A stretch of 64,000 bases of DNA, from positions 62,001-126,000 of the forward strand of contig JAEPNB010000007.1 in assembly GCA_017643645.1 (NCBI GenBank). The letters run 5' to 3'. Under the pieces are notes generated by a model. It searched no databases. It saw nothing but the letters and a program-made list of their open reading frames with translations, and was not told the DNA's origin. Source of the DNA: Balneola sp. Its GTDB lineage: Bacteria > Bacteroidota > Rhodothermia > Balneolales > Balneolaceae. The translations under genes and the position numbers were made by a program. Shown here one piece after another: positions 8,909 to 17,560 of this stretch (the stretch's first letter is position 1; each line of letters begins with the position of its first letter).

Positions 8909-10141
8909 TTAGAATAATACACTCAATTGAATCGATAATACATTATCATCTAGATTAGGACCATCGTCATCCGAAATCAGATATGAGCCTTTAAGCGTAA
9001 TATTTCTCTGAAGTTTATACCCAGTTACGAATTCAATTCTGGTTCTTGAATATGTCCAATCGCGGAATATTTGGTTGATACGATTATCAGAACTATCCTT
9101 TTCATAGATTTCAATTTCCCCGTTTGAAATATGTTCATATCTAGAGGCAATGTATGCTCCCACAAGAAAGGGTAGATCGAATACAAACTCAGCTGAATAA
9201 TGATCGGTTTCTGCCAGTCCTGTTTTTGGAGAATCTGAATTAGAGGTTTGTGGATCATAAAAGGGAGCTTTCCAAAAGCTGTTATTCCACTCCAGCATTA
9301 AGGTATAGTATCTGTAATTTAAAGTAAGGTCTGCACCTTTACTTTTTTGTTTGTAGGAAGTAATGTCGTAGATAAGTAATGAGTCATTGGCAGCGTTTTC
9401 CTGAAGAAATGTACCATTACTAACAGATAATCCAAGTTTTGCCCAAATCACAGGTTGTAAAGTGATTCTGGCCACCTTGGCAGGAGAATTATATTGTCCA
9501 TAATCCAAATGTGTTGATACGGGAGCTAAAGTTGCGGCTGCATTGATCTCTAGCCATTTAGATTCCCCAAATGCATAGGAAAATCTTATCCCTTGTGAAT
9601 ACATTCTTGAATAAACCATTGTAGCTCCTTTTTCATCTTCTCCGTACAAACGGGAGATGTCTTCAGGATTGGAAATTCCATCACCTAAATGCCCGAAAGT
9701 TGTGCTTACTGGTAATCCTGAAGAATGAGACATTGGCAAATGCACAAATGGGTTTTCAGAAGAGATGAATTTGCTTGAATAGGAGCCATAGGGAGTGATA
9801 AACCTTCCCGCTGTTACAAGGAGATTAGAGTTAAGGTCAGGTGTCCAGTTTATATTGAGTAAGGAAAAAAAGGGATCACTTAACTCTTCTCCATCATAAT
9901 AATCTGCTTGCAGAGCAGAATTTATAAACCATTGATCAGAAATATTCCCTGATATAAAAAGCCGAAGGTTAGGAGTGTAAATAGAAAGATTTTCTCCCGG
10001 AGTTTGATTGACATAAGGGGAAGAGTCTTCTCCGGCTTGTCTAAGTTCAAAATCTGCTAATCCTGATATACTTATCTGAGCATATACTACGGTTTGAATG
10101 AAAGCACAAAAAGCGAAAATTAAAGTCGATCGTTTAAACAT
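8909..10141 (-). CDS. Outer-membrane beta-barrel (porin-like) protein
   Basis: A 410-residue protein with a signal peptide (residues 1-21, ending VVYAQ) and a long series of alternating amphipathic strands with aromatic girdle residues. It ends in a strand with terminal Phe (NVLSIQLSVLF), as barrels inserted by BamA do. I cannot place it in a named porin family. It begins one base after the cyclase gene, which itself overlaps the cupredoxin gene, so this is the last gene of a three-gene operon. A role in uptake or sensing linked to those partners is inferred from position only. Confidence 0.72.
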   Translation of the reverse strand: MFKRSTLIFAFCAFIQTVVYAQISISGLADFELRQAGEDSSPYVNQTPGENLSIYTPNLRLFISGNISDQWFINSALQADYYDGEELSDPFFSLLNINWTPDLNSNLLVTAGRFITPYGSYSSKFISSENPFVHLPMSHSSGLPVSTTFGHLGDGISNPEDISRLYGEDEKGATMVYSRMYSQGIRFSYAFGESKWLEINAAATLAPVSTHLDYGQYNSPAKVARITLQPVIWAKLGLSVSNGTFLQENAANDSLLIYDITSYKQKSKGADLTLNYRYYTLMLEWNNSFWKAPFYDPQTSNSDSPKTGLAETDHYSAEFVFDLPFLVGAYIASRYEHISNGEIEIYEKDSSDNRINQIFRDWTYSRTRIEFVTGYKLQRNITLKGSYLISDDDGPNLDDNVLSIQLSVLF

Positions 10142-10142
10142 G

Positions 10143-11936
10143 TCAATTCCCCAATTTTATTACTCTTTCCTTAGATTTTTCCTTCCAGACTATTTCATAT
10201 ATCTGAATTTCGTTCTCTATTCCTTTTACCTTAATGCTGTCGAGTTCTTTAGCAGGTATTTTACGTTCAAGATTTAAATACACTTCATTTGAAATCAAAA
10301 TTTGATGTTTTTTTGCCGCTGAACATAAACGAGCACCTAAGTTTACTGTACTTCCCAATACTGTGTAATCCATTCTGTTTTCACTACCCATTGCACCCAT
10401 AACAACTTCACCGCTGTTAATGCCGATTCCTACAGCCAAATTTCCTTCCTCATCACTCAAAACACCCGGAAGTCTTTGTTGAATTCGTATTGCTGCCTGT
10501 ACAGCCAACTGATCTTTCTTGGAACCTTGAAACACTGCTACCAATTCATCACCAACAAATTTGTCTACATCACCGCCCATTTCTTTTACGATCTCAGCCT
10601 GGAAACTCAATAGATTATTCAACATATCAATGACTTGCTCAGGAGTGTGTTTTTCACTCCATGCGGTAAACCCTCTTATATCTGAAAAGAATACTGTCAC
10701 ATCCCGGCGTTCACCACCCGGTTGGATTCTGGTCAGATCTTTTTTGATGGCATCAAGTGTAGCTTCCGAAACAAATTTGAGCATTAACAAGCGTTCCTGT
10801 AATCCTTCAATTAACTGGTTGAAAGCACTTGTTAACTTTCCTATTTCATCGTGAGTAGTTACAGGAACTTTTTGACTAAAATCCTGATTTTCAACCCGTT
10901 GAACCCCTTCAACCAGCTGATCAATTGGACGTGTAATTTTTCGGGTTAAAATAATACTTATAAAAACAGACGCGGCTATCGCAAAAACTCCTATGCCAAA
11001 TATTAAGATCTGAAGATTTTTTAGGGGGATTAGGGCACTTGTCAGAGATTTAGCAACTCCGTAGTATCCTTTAATTCCCTGAACTTCATCATTAAGCTGA
11101 AACATTGGAGCTAAATAGATCAACCAGTTTTCACTATCCAAAAGTATTTCAGATGTTGAAGCCTGTTTGCTTGTAAGTACTTCATAAGTTGCGTCATGAA
11201 ATTTCTTGTTCAACCAGTTTTTATCGTCTGCCGAAATATCTCCAAATGTCTCAGCAACTATTTTATCATCAACATAGAAAATGACATCCATTCCTATATC
11301 CCGTGACAATTGCTCCGCTTCTAACTGACGAATCGGAAGTCCGTAGGTAAGTGAACCGATCAGATTATAACCCGTCCAGATTGGAATCGATATTACATTA
11401 TAATAGCGTTCATTCTCTTTCCATATGTATGTTTGAGTAGGCATTTCGCCATTCAGTGCTTCTCGCACTCCGGCTCGGTCTGCAATAGAAAATCCCGGCA
11501 ATTTATTTGAAGATAACTGCCCCAGAGGTACACCTTTGTTATCCGAAACCATCAAGAGACCAGCTGAATCAGGGTTTGTAAAATAAGATTCTGGTATAAG
11601 AGAATCCGGGATCAATGGGTCAAAATCCAGTAAGTAACGTAATTCTTTACGAATTTTCTGATTCACTGTGTTTGTATCAGAAGTCGAAATAGCCGCTTTA
11701 AGTGAAGGTATATCAGCAAGCAGAACTGCTGTTTGTCTTAGTTGTCGAAATCGAATGTCCTGAATTCTCTCAAAGATTCTGCCGGCTTCAGTAAAATTTT
11801 GATTTATATCATCTCTGATTCTTAATTCAACTAATTGGCCTAAACTATATAAAAGGCTCAAAACGATAACTAAAACCAGTCCAACAAATCCTGATAAAAG
11901 CTTCCATCGCAAACTTAAGAATTTAAGTTTCATCAT
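10143..11936 (-). CDS. Membrane adenylate-cyclase-like protein with periplasmic sensor and HAMP
   Basis: A 597-residue protein: a membrane segment (about 13-35), a periplasmic region of about 265 residues that looks like a double-Cache/CHASE sensor, a second membrane segment (about 302-325), HAMP (about 326-380) and a class III nucleotide cyclase domain (about 410-580). The metal aspartates are in FFSDIRGFT and KFVGDELVAVF. The Lys before VGDE, with DYTVLGSTVNLGARL supplying Thr plus the transition-state Asn and Arg, fits ATP rather than GTP as substrate. Its ATG overlaps the stop of the upstream cupredoxin gene (TAATG), so it is translationally coupled. It should convert a periplasmic signal into cAMP. 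Confidence 0.92.
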   Translation of the reverse strand: MMKLKFLSLRWKLLSGFVGLVLVIVLSLLYSLGQLVELRIRDDINQNFTEAGRIFERIQDIRFRQLRQTAVLLADIPSLKAAISTSDTNTVNQKIRKELRYLLDFDPLIPDSLIPESYFTNPDSAGLLMVSDNKGVPLGQLSSNKLPGFSIADRAGVREALNGEMPTQTYIWKENERYYNVISIPIWTGYNLIGSLTYGLPIRQLEAEQLSRDIGMDVIFYVDDKIVAETFGDISADDKNWLNKKFHDATYEVLTSKQASTSEILLDSENWLIYLAPMFQLNDEVQGIKGYYGVAKSLTSALIPLKNLQILIFGIGVFAIAASVFISIILTRKITRPIDQLVEGVQRVENQDFSQKVPVTTHDEIGKLTSAFNQLIEGLQERLLMLKFVSEATLDAIKKDLTRIQPGGERRDVTVFFSDIRGFTAWSEKHTPEQVIDMLNNLLSFQAEIVKEMGGDVDKFVGDELVAVFQGSKKDQLAVQAAIRIQQRLPGVLSDEEGNLAVGIGINSGEVVMGAMGSENRMDYTVLGSTVNLGARLCSAAKKHQILISNEVYLNLERKIPAKELDSIKVKGIENEIQIYEIVWKEKSKERVIKLGN

Positions 11937-12634
11937 TAAGGATTTAACGTGATTGTTTCCAGCCGAGTTGTAGCTCCTGAGGTAACCGAAACCGATTGTG
12001 AAAACTCACTATATCCCAAGGCAACTACTCGGATTTCATAGTTTCCTTCAGGTATATCTGAAAATATAAAATTATCGTTGCTTTGTATTTTTGTAACTGA
12101 AATTATGTTCAAAGGCAAAACATAAATCATAGCATACATATTGGAATGTATGTCACAAAAAACATCAACAACACCGGGTTTTTCAAATGTAACATCAAAA
12201 TGTTCACCTTTCGGACGTCTTCCAACATCAAATTTATGGGGACTGGTGAGGCTGAATACATTATGATAAACAGGATCTGAGTTTTGTATTCTTACGGTTT
12301 GTCCTTGTTTTAAAGGAAGTATATTAGGTTGGAATTGCTGGTTTATTTGATTGAGATATTCAAGTTCAGTTTTACTTTCACTTACGCTGGAATTACCGGT
12401 AAGAATCACTAAAACTGAATCAGAGGTGGGAGAGGAAGACGATCTTGCTGGCCTGCCATACAAACCGCCACCGAAACGAACATTAGTGTTTTTGGGGGTT
12501 AGAATAATGTGCCCCTCAATTGATCCGGAGATAGGGGAATCAGTAAAAGAATAGCTATAGGGGGTGAGTTTGTCTTGTGTTTCCCCGTAGATGAAAAGAA
12601 TTGAAACCAGAAAAAAAGAAAGAAATAACTTCAT
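11936..12634 (-). CDS. Secreted cupredoxin-like protein with C-terminal CarboxypepD_reg-like domain
   Basis: A 232-residue exported protein with a signal peptide over about residues 1-19. The central domain (about 95-175) carries a type I copper pattern, His124 (VYHNVFS), Cys160, His163 and Met166 (FCDIHSNM), as in plastocyanin-like and methylamine-utilisation-like proteins. The C-terminal 50 residues (FSDIPEGNYEIRVVALGYS) form a beta-sandwich of the carboxypeptidase-regulatory type. A Gly/Ser/Arg-rich stretch (about 54-72) separates the N-terminus from the copper domain. It is first in an operon with the membrane cyclase and the outer-membrane barrel. It could pass a redox or copper signal to the cyclase sensor; that link is inference. 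Confidence 0.85.
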   Translation of the reverse strand: MKLFLSFFLVSILFIYGETQDKLTPYSYSFTDSPISGSIEGHIILTPKNTNVRFGGGLYGRPARSSSSPTSDSVLVILTGNSSVSESKTELEYLNQINQQFQPNILPLKQGQTVRIQNSDPVYHNVFSLTSPHKFDVGRRPKGEHFDVTFEKPGVVDVFCDIHSNMYAMIYVLPLNIISVTKIQSNDNFIFSDIPEGNYEIRVVALGYSEFSQSVSVTSGATTRLETITLNP

Positions 12635-12835
12635 CTTTTATTTTTTTAATAATTACGCTATAAAAATTGAAAACGGCAAGAGTATAAAAACTTTGGATAT
12701 GGACGTGTACTTTAATCACATAACGAAAGTTATTTTTTGCAGAATACTATTTTCTATCAAAGCCAGTTTTTAGTATCCTTGCCAAGGATTTTTAAATAAA
12801 ACTGAAATTGTATTTATGACAAAACCAGCCATCCA

Positions 12836-14041
12836 GTGATCCGATTTTTTTCATTATTTCTTATGTGTGTGATCACTATAGCAACTTTTCAGGCTTGTAC
12901 GGAGATCAAATCGGAACCTAAAGCTGTTTCGCCTGAATCGGAAAAGTGGATAATGGATGATTCCACTGCTTTGTTTTTGGATGAATTCAGTGCTGATTTC
13001 GAAGAAGGGCTCAAGAATCAACGAATTCCCGGTGGGGCAGTGGTAATTGTAAAAGAAGGTCGGGTAATTTTTCAACAAGGTTTTGGAGTTAAAGAAAGTG
13101 GGAAAACTGAACAAGTAGATGAACATACTGTATTCCGAATAGGTAGTGTTTCCAAAGGCTTTGCTTCAGTTCTGACGGGAGTATTTGTAGATGAAGGATT
13201 GGTGGGTTGGGATAAACCTGTTTCCGGTTATTTGGAGGATTTTAAACTACATGACCCTGAACAAACCGGTCGGGTTCAGATCAAGCATATTTTATCCCAT
13301 ACTTCTGGATTACCACGACACGCTTATACGAATTTAGTGGAAGACGGCCTTTCTTTAGATCGAATTATTCCGAGATTAGAACGAGTGCCATTGATCGCAA
13401 AAGAAGGGGAGCAGTTGGCTTATCAAAATGCGACATATTCTGTGATCGAAAAAGTTCTGGAAGCGCAAGCTGCACTGGACTTCGACTCACTGCTCCAACA
13501 GAAATTATTTGAACCTTTGGGAATGGTTAATTCTTCTGCAAACTACGACAGCATCAGATATTCAGAAAACAAAGCCTCTCCGCATGTGTGGTATTCCCGC
13601 TCTAAAGGACGAGTGCCGGTAAAAATTTCAAAAAAATATTACAATGCAATTTCATCCGGTGGAATAAATGCTTCTGCGTCTGATATGGGACAGTGGTTGC
13701 GTTTGCTGACCGGGTATTACCCCGAAATTATTTCTAAAGAGACTCTCAATGAGATTTTCGAGCCAATTGCTATTATCAATAACAAGAGGTTCAGTCGGTA
13801 TTGGGATGGAGTAAATAAGTCTTATTACGGAATGGGTTGGAGAGTGCTGGATAACGAAGGGCAAAAGATCGTTTATCACGGCGGATATGTGAATGGTTAT
13901 AGAAGTGAAATAGCGTTTGATCCGGATAATGGAACAGGGATCTGTGTTTTGATCAACGCCAATTCGAGCTATCCGTTACAAGTGATTCCCGGGTTGTTTG
14001 AGTATTTCAGATCAGATTCTGTTGAAGTTATTTCTGAGTAG
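12836..14041 (+). CDS. Serine hydrolase lipoprotein, class C beta-lactamase fold
   Basis: A 401-residue lipoprotein with a GTG start at 12836 and a signal peptide ending in lipobox FQAC (Cys21). Catalytic motifs of the beta-lactamase/DD-peptidase fold are present: Ser104-Val-Ser-Lys107 in RIGSVSKGF, Tyr in YQNATYSVIEK, and the third motif HGGYVNGYRS. Such proteins include esterases, D-aminopeptidases and penicillin-binding relatives, so resistance should not be assumed. It is divergent from the cupredoxin operon, with a 201-base AT-rich intergenic region between them. Confidence 0.86.
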   Translation: MIRFFSLFLMCVITIATFQACTEIKSEPKAVSPESEKWIMDDSTALFLDEFSADFEEGLKNQRIPGGAVVIVKEGRVIFQQGFGVKESGKTEQVDEHTVFRIGSVSKGFASVLTGVFVDEGLVGWDKPVSGYLEDFKLHDPEQTGRVQIKHILSHTSGLPRHAYTNLVEDGLSLDRIIPRLERVPLIAKEGEQLAYQNATYSVIEKVLEAQAALDFDSLLQQKLFEPLGMVNSSANYDSIRYSENKASPHVWYSRSKGRVPVKISKKYYNAISSGGINASASDMGQWLRLLTGYYPEIISKETLNEIFEPIAIINNKRFSRYWDGVNKSYYGMGWRVLDNEGQKIVYHGGYVNGYRSEIAFDPDNGTGICVLINANSSYPLQVIPGLFEYFRSDSVEVISE

Positions 14042-14194
14042 TAGTTGCCATGGAAGCACAGGATCTCTAACATTGTTACGAGGCATATCTAGGATAGAAA
14101 CCTGATTGATTTATAAAGCTAGAGATTTTAGAAAAACCTGGATCTCCTGCACATTTGTCTGAATTACTTTCGGAGCATCAATAACAAATCATCA

Positions 14195-14220
14195 TTGAAT
14201 ATTCCCTGTTGGATATTCAA
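14195..14220. repeat. Palindromic hairpin between convergent genes
   Basis: TTGAATATTCC, a five-base loop, then GGATATTCAA. This is an almost perfect inverted repeat with one bulged T, in the gap between the convergent beta-lactamase-fold gene and proline dehydrogenase. It may act as a shared terminator or be a dispersed palindromic repeat; no long U tract follows on either strand. Confidence 0.6.
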
Positions 14221-14229
14221 TATTCTTAA

Positions 14230-15414
14230 TCATTTTCTTTTCGCTTTTTCCCGTCGTTCCAGTTCTTCACTCAACATCAAATATTCACGGGAAGCATCGT
14301 TAGTGATAGAAGTATTTTCATGGGCTCGTCGCACCAGATAAGGGAAAGTGTTTTCTACAGAACCATAGGGTAAGTATTTCATGCTTCTGACACCCTGAGT
14401 AGCAAGATTAAAGGTGAGATTATCACTCATTCCGTATAACTGACAGAAGGAGATATTCGGATGATTTTCAACCTTATGTTCTTTAATTAGCTCAAGCAAA
14501 ATAATGCAGCTTTCCCTATTGTGAGATGCACAACAAAAAGCCATATTATCCCGCTCCTGGAACCCGTATAAAATGGCTTCATTATAGGCGTCATCTGTAT
14601 CACCTTTGGTGGGGTAAACCGGATCTTCAAAGCCAAGTTCTTTTGCTCGTTTGGATTCTTTATCCATGTAAGCACCACGAACTATTTTTGCACCCAGAAC
14701 CAAGCCGGCTTTCTTTAACTCAGTATGTTGGGAAATCAATCGATCTCTAGAACTTTTCAAATACATCTGATAAGTATTATAAAGAACAGGGGCGTCGGTG
14801 TTGTACTCCTTCATCATTTTCATGACCATAATATCCAGAGCAGGTTGAATCCAGCTTTCTTCTGCATCAACGAAAATACTGGTGCCATTTTCATATGCAG
14901 TTTTGCAGATCAGGTCAAATCTGGCCATTGCCCGCTCCCAGTCAATTACTTCCTGTGAAGATTTAGCTGAAGTGGAATTACTATACTTTTCCAATAACTC
15001 AAAATCCGCAATTGCCGTGATCTTCATGCTTATAAGGGGGATAAAAGCATGTTTTCCCGCAAAGCGAATAGCCTTAATAAATTCCTGAGTAACGGCCTCA
15101 TATTCTTCATCGGTGTCCTTTGCCTCAGCTCCGTAATCCAGAACAGTTTCGACTCCATATTCAGCAAGATTTTCCACAACCGGAATGCAATCTTTAAGAT
15201 CTTTTCCTCCACAAAAAACTTTGTAGAAAGTGTTATAAACTATTTGATCAGCAAACGGAATTTTCCATTCCACGGCAAACATTCCCAGTTGACTCATGCT
15301 CAAAACCAGATCAGGATATTGATGCATGATGCCGTAAATCCATTTCGCGAGTTTTAAATCCTTTGTGGATTTATACTTGAAAGCTATTTTAGTATTTGTC
15401 AGTAGTTCTTGCAT
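14230..15414 (-). CDS. Proline dehydrogenase (monofunctional)
   Basis: A 394-residue FAD-dependent PRODH that oxidises proline to pyrroline-5-carboxylate and passes electrons to quinone. The barrel signatures are visible: VRGAYMDKESKRA (FAD/substrate arginine), SHNRESC, and the C-terminal LPYGSVENTFPYLVRRAHEN that supplies the two substrate arginines. The length fits the single-domain enzyme and not the fused PutA. No pyrroline-5-carboxylate dehydrogenase lies beside it; the aldehyde dehydrogenase at 1..1006 is distant and of a different subgroup. It is followed by the hairpin at 14195. Confidence 0.93.
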   Translation of the reverse strand: MQELLTNTKIAFKYKSTKDLKLAKWIYGIMHQYPDLVLSMSQLGMFAVEWKIPFADQIVYNTFYKVFCGGKDLKDCIPVVENLAEYGVETVLDYGAEAKDTDEEYEAVTQEFIKAIRFAGKHAFIPLISMKITAIADFELLEKYSNSTSAKSSQEVIDWERAMARFDLICKTAYENGTSIFVDAEESWIQPALDIMVMKMMKEYNTDAPVLYNTYQMYLKSSRDRLISQHTELKKAGLVLGAKIVRGAYMDKESKRAKELGFEDPVYPTKGDTDDAYNEAILYGFQERDNMAFCCASHNRESCIILLELIKEHKVENHPNISFCQLYGMSDNLTFNLATQGVRSMKYLPYGSVENTFPYLVRRAHENTSITNDASREYLMLSEELERREKAKRK

Positions 15415-15475
15415 GCGTAAAAATGGAAGCTCTTTTTTGGGCGTGTCAATGATAGTGAAAATTTTATAGAATCCA

Positions 15476-16072
15476 TTATCGTCGACCTACAAAAAATGAG
15501 TACCGCCATAATCCTGAATAAACACTTTTGGTTTCTGAATGCTTTATTTGAAAAGTGTTTTTTAATTGGGTGAATAAACTTCCTGAAATTTCTACATGAT
15601 TGAGATTCATCCAGTGCTCAAAATTTTTTAGAGGTGTATGATCGAAGTCTACTATTGCAACCAAACCATCTTGAGCTAAAGAATTGTGTACCAATTCTAA
15701 ATAATTGTGACTATCTCCGAACATGGACAGCGAGTAAGAACACACGATAAGATCAAAGGGTTCGCTGTTGCTTAAAAAAGTATTGAAGGGAGTGTGAGCT
15801 AATTGTATACGCTCAAAAGGCTTTACTTTAGCTGAAGCTTTGTTCAGCATTTCTCTAGAGGCATCAACTCCAATGATATTGGCATCAGGAAACCGCTCAG
15901 CCAGTTTGATGAGATGTTTTCCGGTTCCACAACCCAGATCTAATATTCTTTCGGGTCGGAAATCTTCAGGTATCAATTCAAGCAAACGATTTCGACCAAA
16001 AAGAATTCCCCAACGTGTAAGATCATAGATTCTGGAATGTACTTTGTAATATGAGTTTACAGAATCAAACAT
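15476..16072 (-). CDS. btaB: SAM-dependent methyltransferase, probable BtaB
   Basis: A 198-residue class I methyltransferase with motif I ILDLGCGTGKH, the acidic ribose loop GVDAS and motif IV LIVCSYSLSMF. On its own it would be an anonymous methyltransferase. Its gene overlaps the end of the BtaA-like gene by eight bases, and in proteobacteria BtaB trimethylates the homoserine head group that BtaA attaches to diacylglycerol. The specific call therefore rests on context. It could instead methylate a related amino lipid. Confidence 0.78.
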   Translation of the reverse strand: MFDSVNSYYKVHSRIYDLTRWGILFGRNRLLELIPEDFRPERILDLGCGTGKHLIKLAERFPDANIIGVDASREMLNKASAKVKPFERIQLAHTPFNTFLSNSEPFDLIVCSYSLSMFGDSHNYLELVHNSLAQDGLVAIVDFDHTPLKNFEHWMNLNHVEISGSLFTQLKNTFQIKHSETKSVYSGLWRYSFFVGRR

Positions 16073-17192
16073 CTAATTCAAGAAGAAAAGTGGAGGGGTA
16101 GGTTCCGACTCTGTCGTTCTGCAATAAATAATCCTGGGAAATTGGGACAGTTATAACTTTGCTTTGAACAAACCGTGGTAAGAATTCCATGTTTTTATGA
16201 ACAGAACGCATCAGGACTTTAGCTTTTGGCTTAGCCGATTTAAGAATAGCGATCCATTCTTTTTCCAGTTGATCGGTACCATTTCCAGCAAGCCAGTCCT
16301 GATGATCTAACAAAACAAAATGAGAATACTTTTTTGAGGAAGTATTTAAAAATTCAGTTACAGTTCCGGTTGAATGGGATAGGTTATTCAGTTGTGATCG
16401 AATCAGTTCATAGTTTTCTTCTTTGAGATAATTAGGCCGGCTAGCTTCTGAATATTTTCCTTCCAGATAAAGCTTCCAGAAGTAATTGTTGTTGACACCG
16501 TTCTCCACGAACAAATTCCAAAGTGTGATCTTCATATACTCGTTGAGATCTGTAATACTACTGCGTTGAGTATCAGGCACCCCGGCAAGACTTAATATGA
16601 ATTTAGACTTCCAGAAATACTGACTGAATCCTTGCCAAAGTGATGGAGCTATTTCTGTTTCAAATATTCGGGCTCTTTTATCGTGTGAAGTTTCAGTGAT
16701 AATAGAATTTACTGCAGAACGTAAACCTTTTATATCGATCAAAAAATTTAAAATTCCTGCAAAATAACCTGTTAACCCGGAATTATAGAAACCTTTATCC
16801 TGGGAAAAACAATGGATATTACTATTCCAGAATTTCAGGGAATGTGGGTTTAGTAAGTGCTTTATATCATTGAATATTGATTGATAATACTTCGTTTTCC
16901 CTGTCAGAAACATAGAACACAGTTTCTCAAAATTTCCGAATTCAAAAAGTGCACATTTCAAATCCAAAAGTGCGTTTTGGTATGGATTGATATCGATGCA
17001 ATCGATGGAACGTGGATTATCCAGAAGATAGTCGAACGCATTATCTCCTGCGCTCGTTATCATTAGCAGATCGCTGGTCGGGCGGAGATTAATTAGATTT
17101 CGGTCAACTTCGGGATCTTCCCAGCTGGTATTGTATATAAGAAAATGAGACGTAAGGTATTTAAACCAAAGATTCGAAAGCGAATTTTTCAT
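16065..17192 (-). CDS. btaA: DUF3419/BtaA-like 3-amino-3-carboxypropyl transferase
   Basis: A 375-residue cytoplasmic or membrane-peripheral enzyme of the DUF3419/BtaA family. BtaA transfers the 3-amino-3-carboxypropyl group of SAM to diacylglycerol, making diacylglycerylhomoserine, the first step of betaine lipid (DGTS) synthesis. The family landmarks are YNTSWEDPEVDRNLI near residue 20, the SAM-site ITSAGDNAFDYLL, IDCIDINPYQ, and LLDHQDWL near residue 294. The gene precedes and overlaps the methyltransferase, matching the bacterial btaAB order. Phosphorus-free betaine lipids replace phospholipids when phosphate is scarce in the bacteria where this has been studied. Confidence 0.82.
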   Translation of the reverse strand: MKNSLSNLWFKYLTSHFLIYNTSWEDPEVDRNLINLRPTSDLLMITSAGDNAFDYLLDNPRSIDCIDINPYQNALLDLKCALFEFGNFEKLCSMFLTGKTKYYQSIFNDIKHLLNPHSLKFWNSNIHCFSQDKGFYNSGLTGYFAGILNFLIDIKGLRSAVNSIITETSHDKRARIFETEIAPSLWQGFSQYFWKSKFILSLAGVPDTQRSSITDLNEYMKITLWNLFVENGVNNNYFWKLYLEGKYSEASRPNYLKEENYELIRSQLNNLSHSTGTVTEFLNTSSKKYSHFVLLDHQDWLAGNGTDQLEKEWIAILKSAKPKAKVLMRSVHKNMEFLPRFVQSKVITVPISQDYLLQNDRVGTYPSTFLLELDV

Positions 17193-17287
17193 TAAATAAA
17201 CTTAGCATATTTTTCAGGAAGGTTCAGCTGAAACATCCTAACAATTTGCCGTCAAATTTGTATTTTTAAAATCAATTAAGGAAACAC

Positions 17288-17548
17288 ATGGATACTACAG
17301 AAAGAAAGAAAAAACTTGAACAAGGGTTAGAAAAAGCCGGAGACATTCTGGAGCAAAAAGCGATAGAAAGTTATGATAAAGCTCTAGACAGACTTCAATA
17401 CGAAAAAGACCGCCTGGAAAGAGAATTGCGGCACGAATACAGAAATGCTCGCCGGTATGTTAGAGCAAATCCAGAGCAGGGTTTAGGTGTGGCTTTTGTA
17501 GCCGGACTATTTCTTGGTGTGTTGCTTACCAGAGGCGGAAAAGACTAA
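17288..17548 (+). CDS. DUF883/ElaB-YqjD-like membrane-anchored small protein
   Basis: An 86-residue protein with a charged, helical N-terminal region (about 1-58, heptad-like) and one C-terminal hydrophobic segment, YVRANPEQGLGVAFVAGLFL. The RANPEQ-plus-glycine-rich-helix ending is the hallmark of the ElaB/YqjD/DUF883 group, C-tail-anchored inner-membrane proteins reported to bind ribosomes in E. coli. It lies 12 bases before the prfB start and may be co-transcribed with it. Confidence 0.76.
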   Translation: MDTTERKKKLEQGLEKAGDILEQKAIESYDKALDRLQYEKDRLERELRHEYRNARRYVRANPEQGLGVAFVAGLFLGVLLTRGGKD

Positions 17549-17560
17549 TTAACTGAACGA

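Noticed and set aside
12836-14041. True beta-lactamase (antibiotic resistance).
   Set aside because: The fold motifs are shared with many esterases and peptidases, and nothing in the sequence or context points to resistance.
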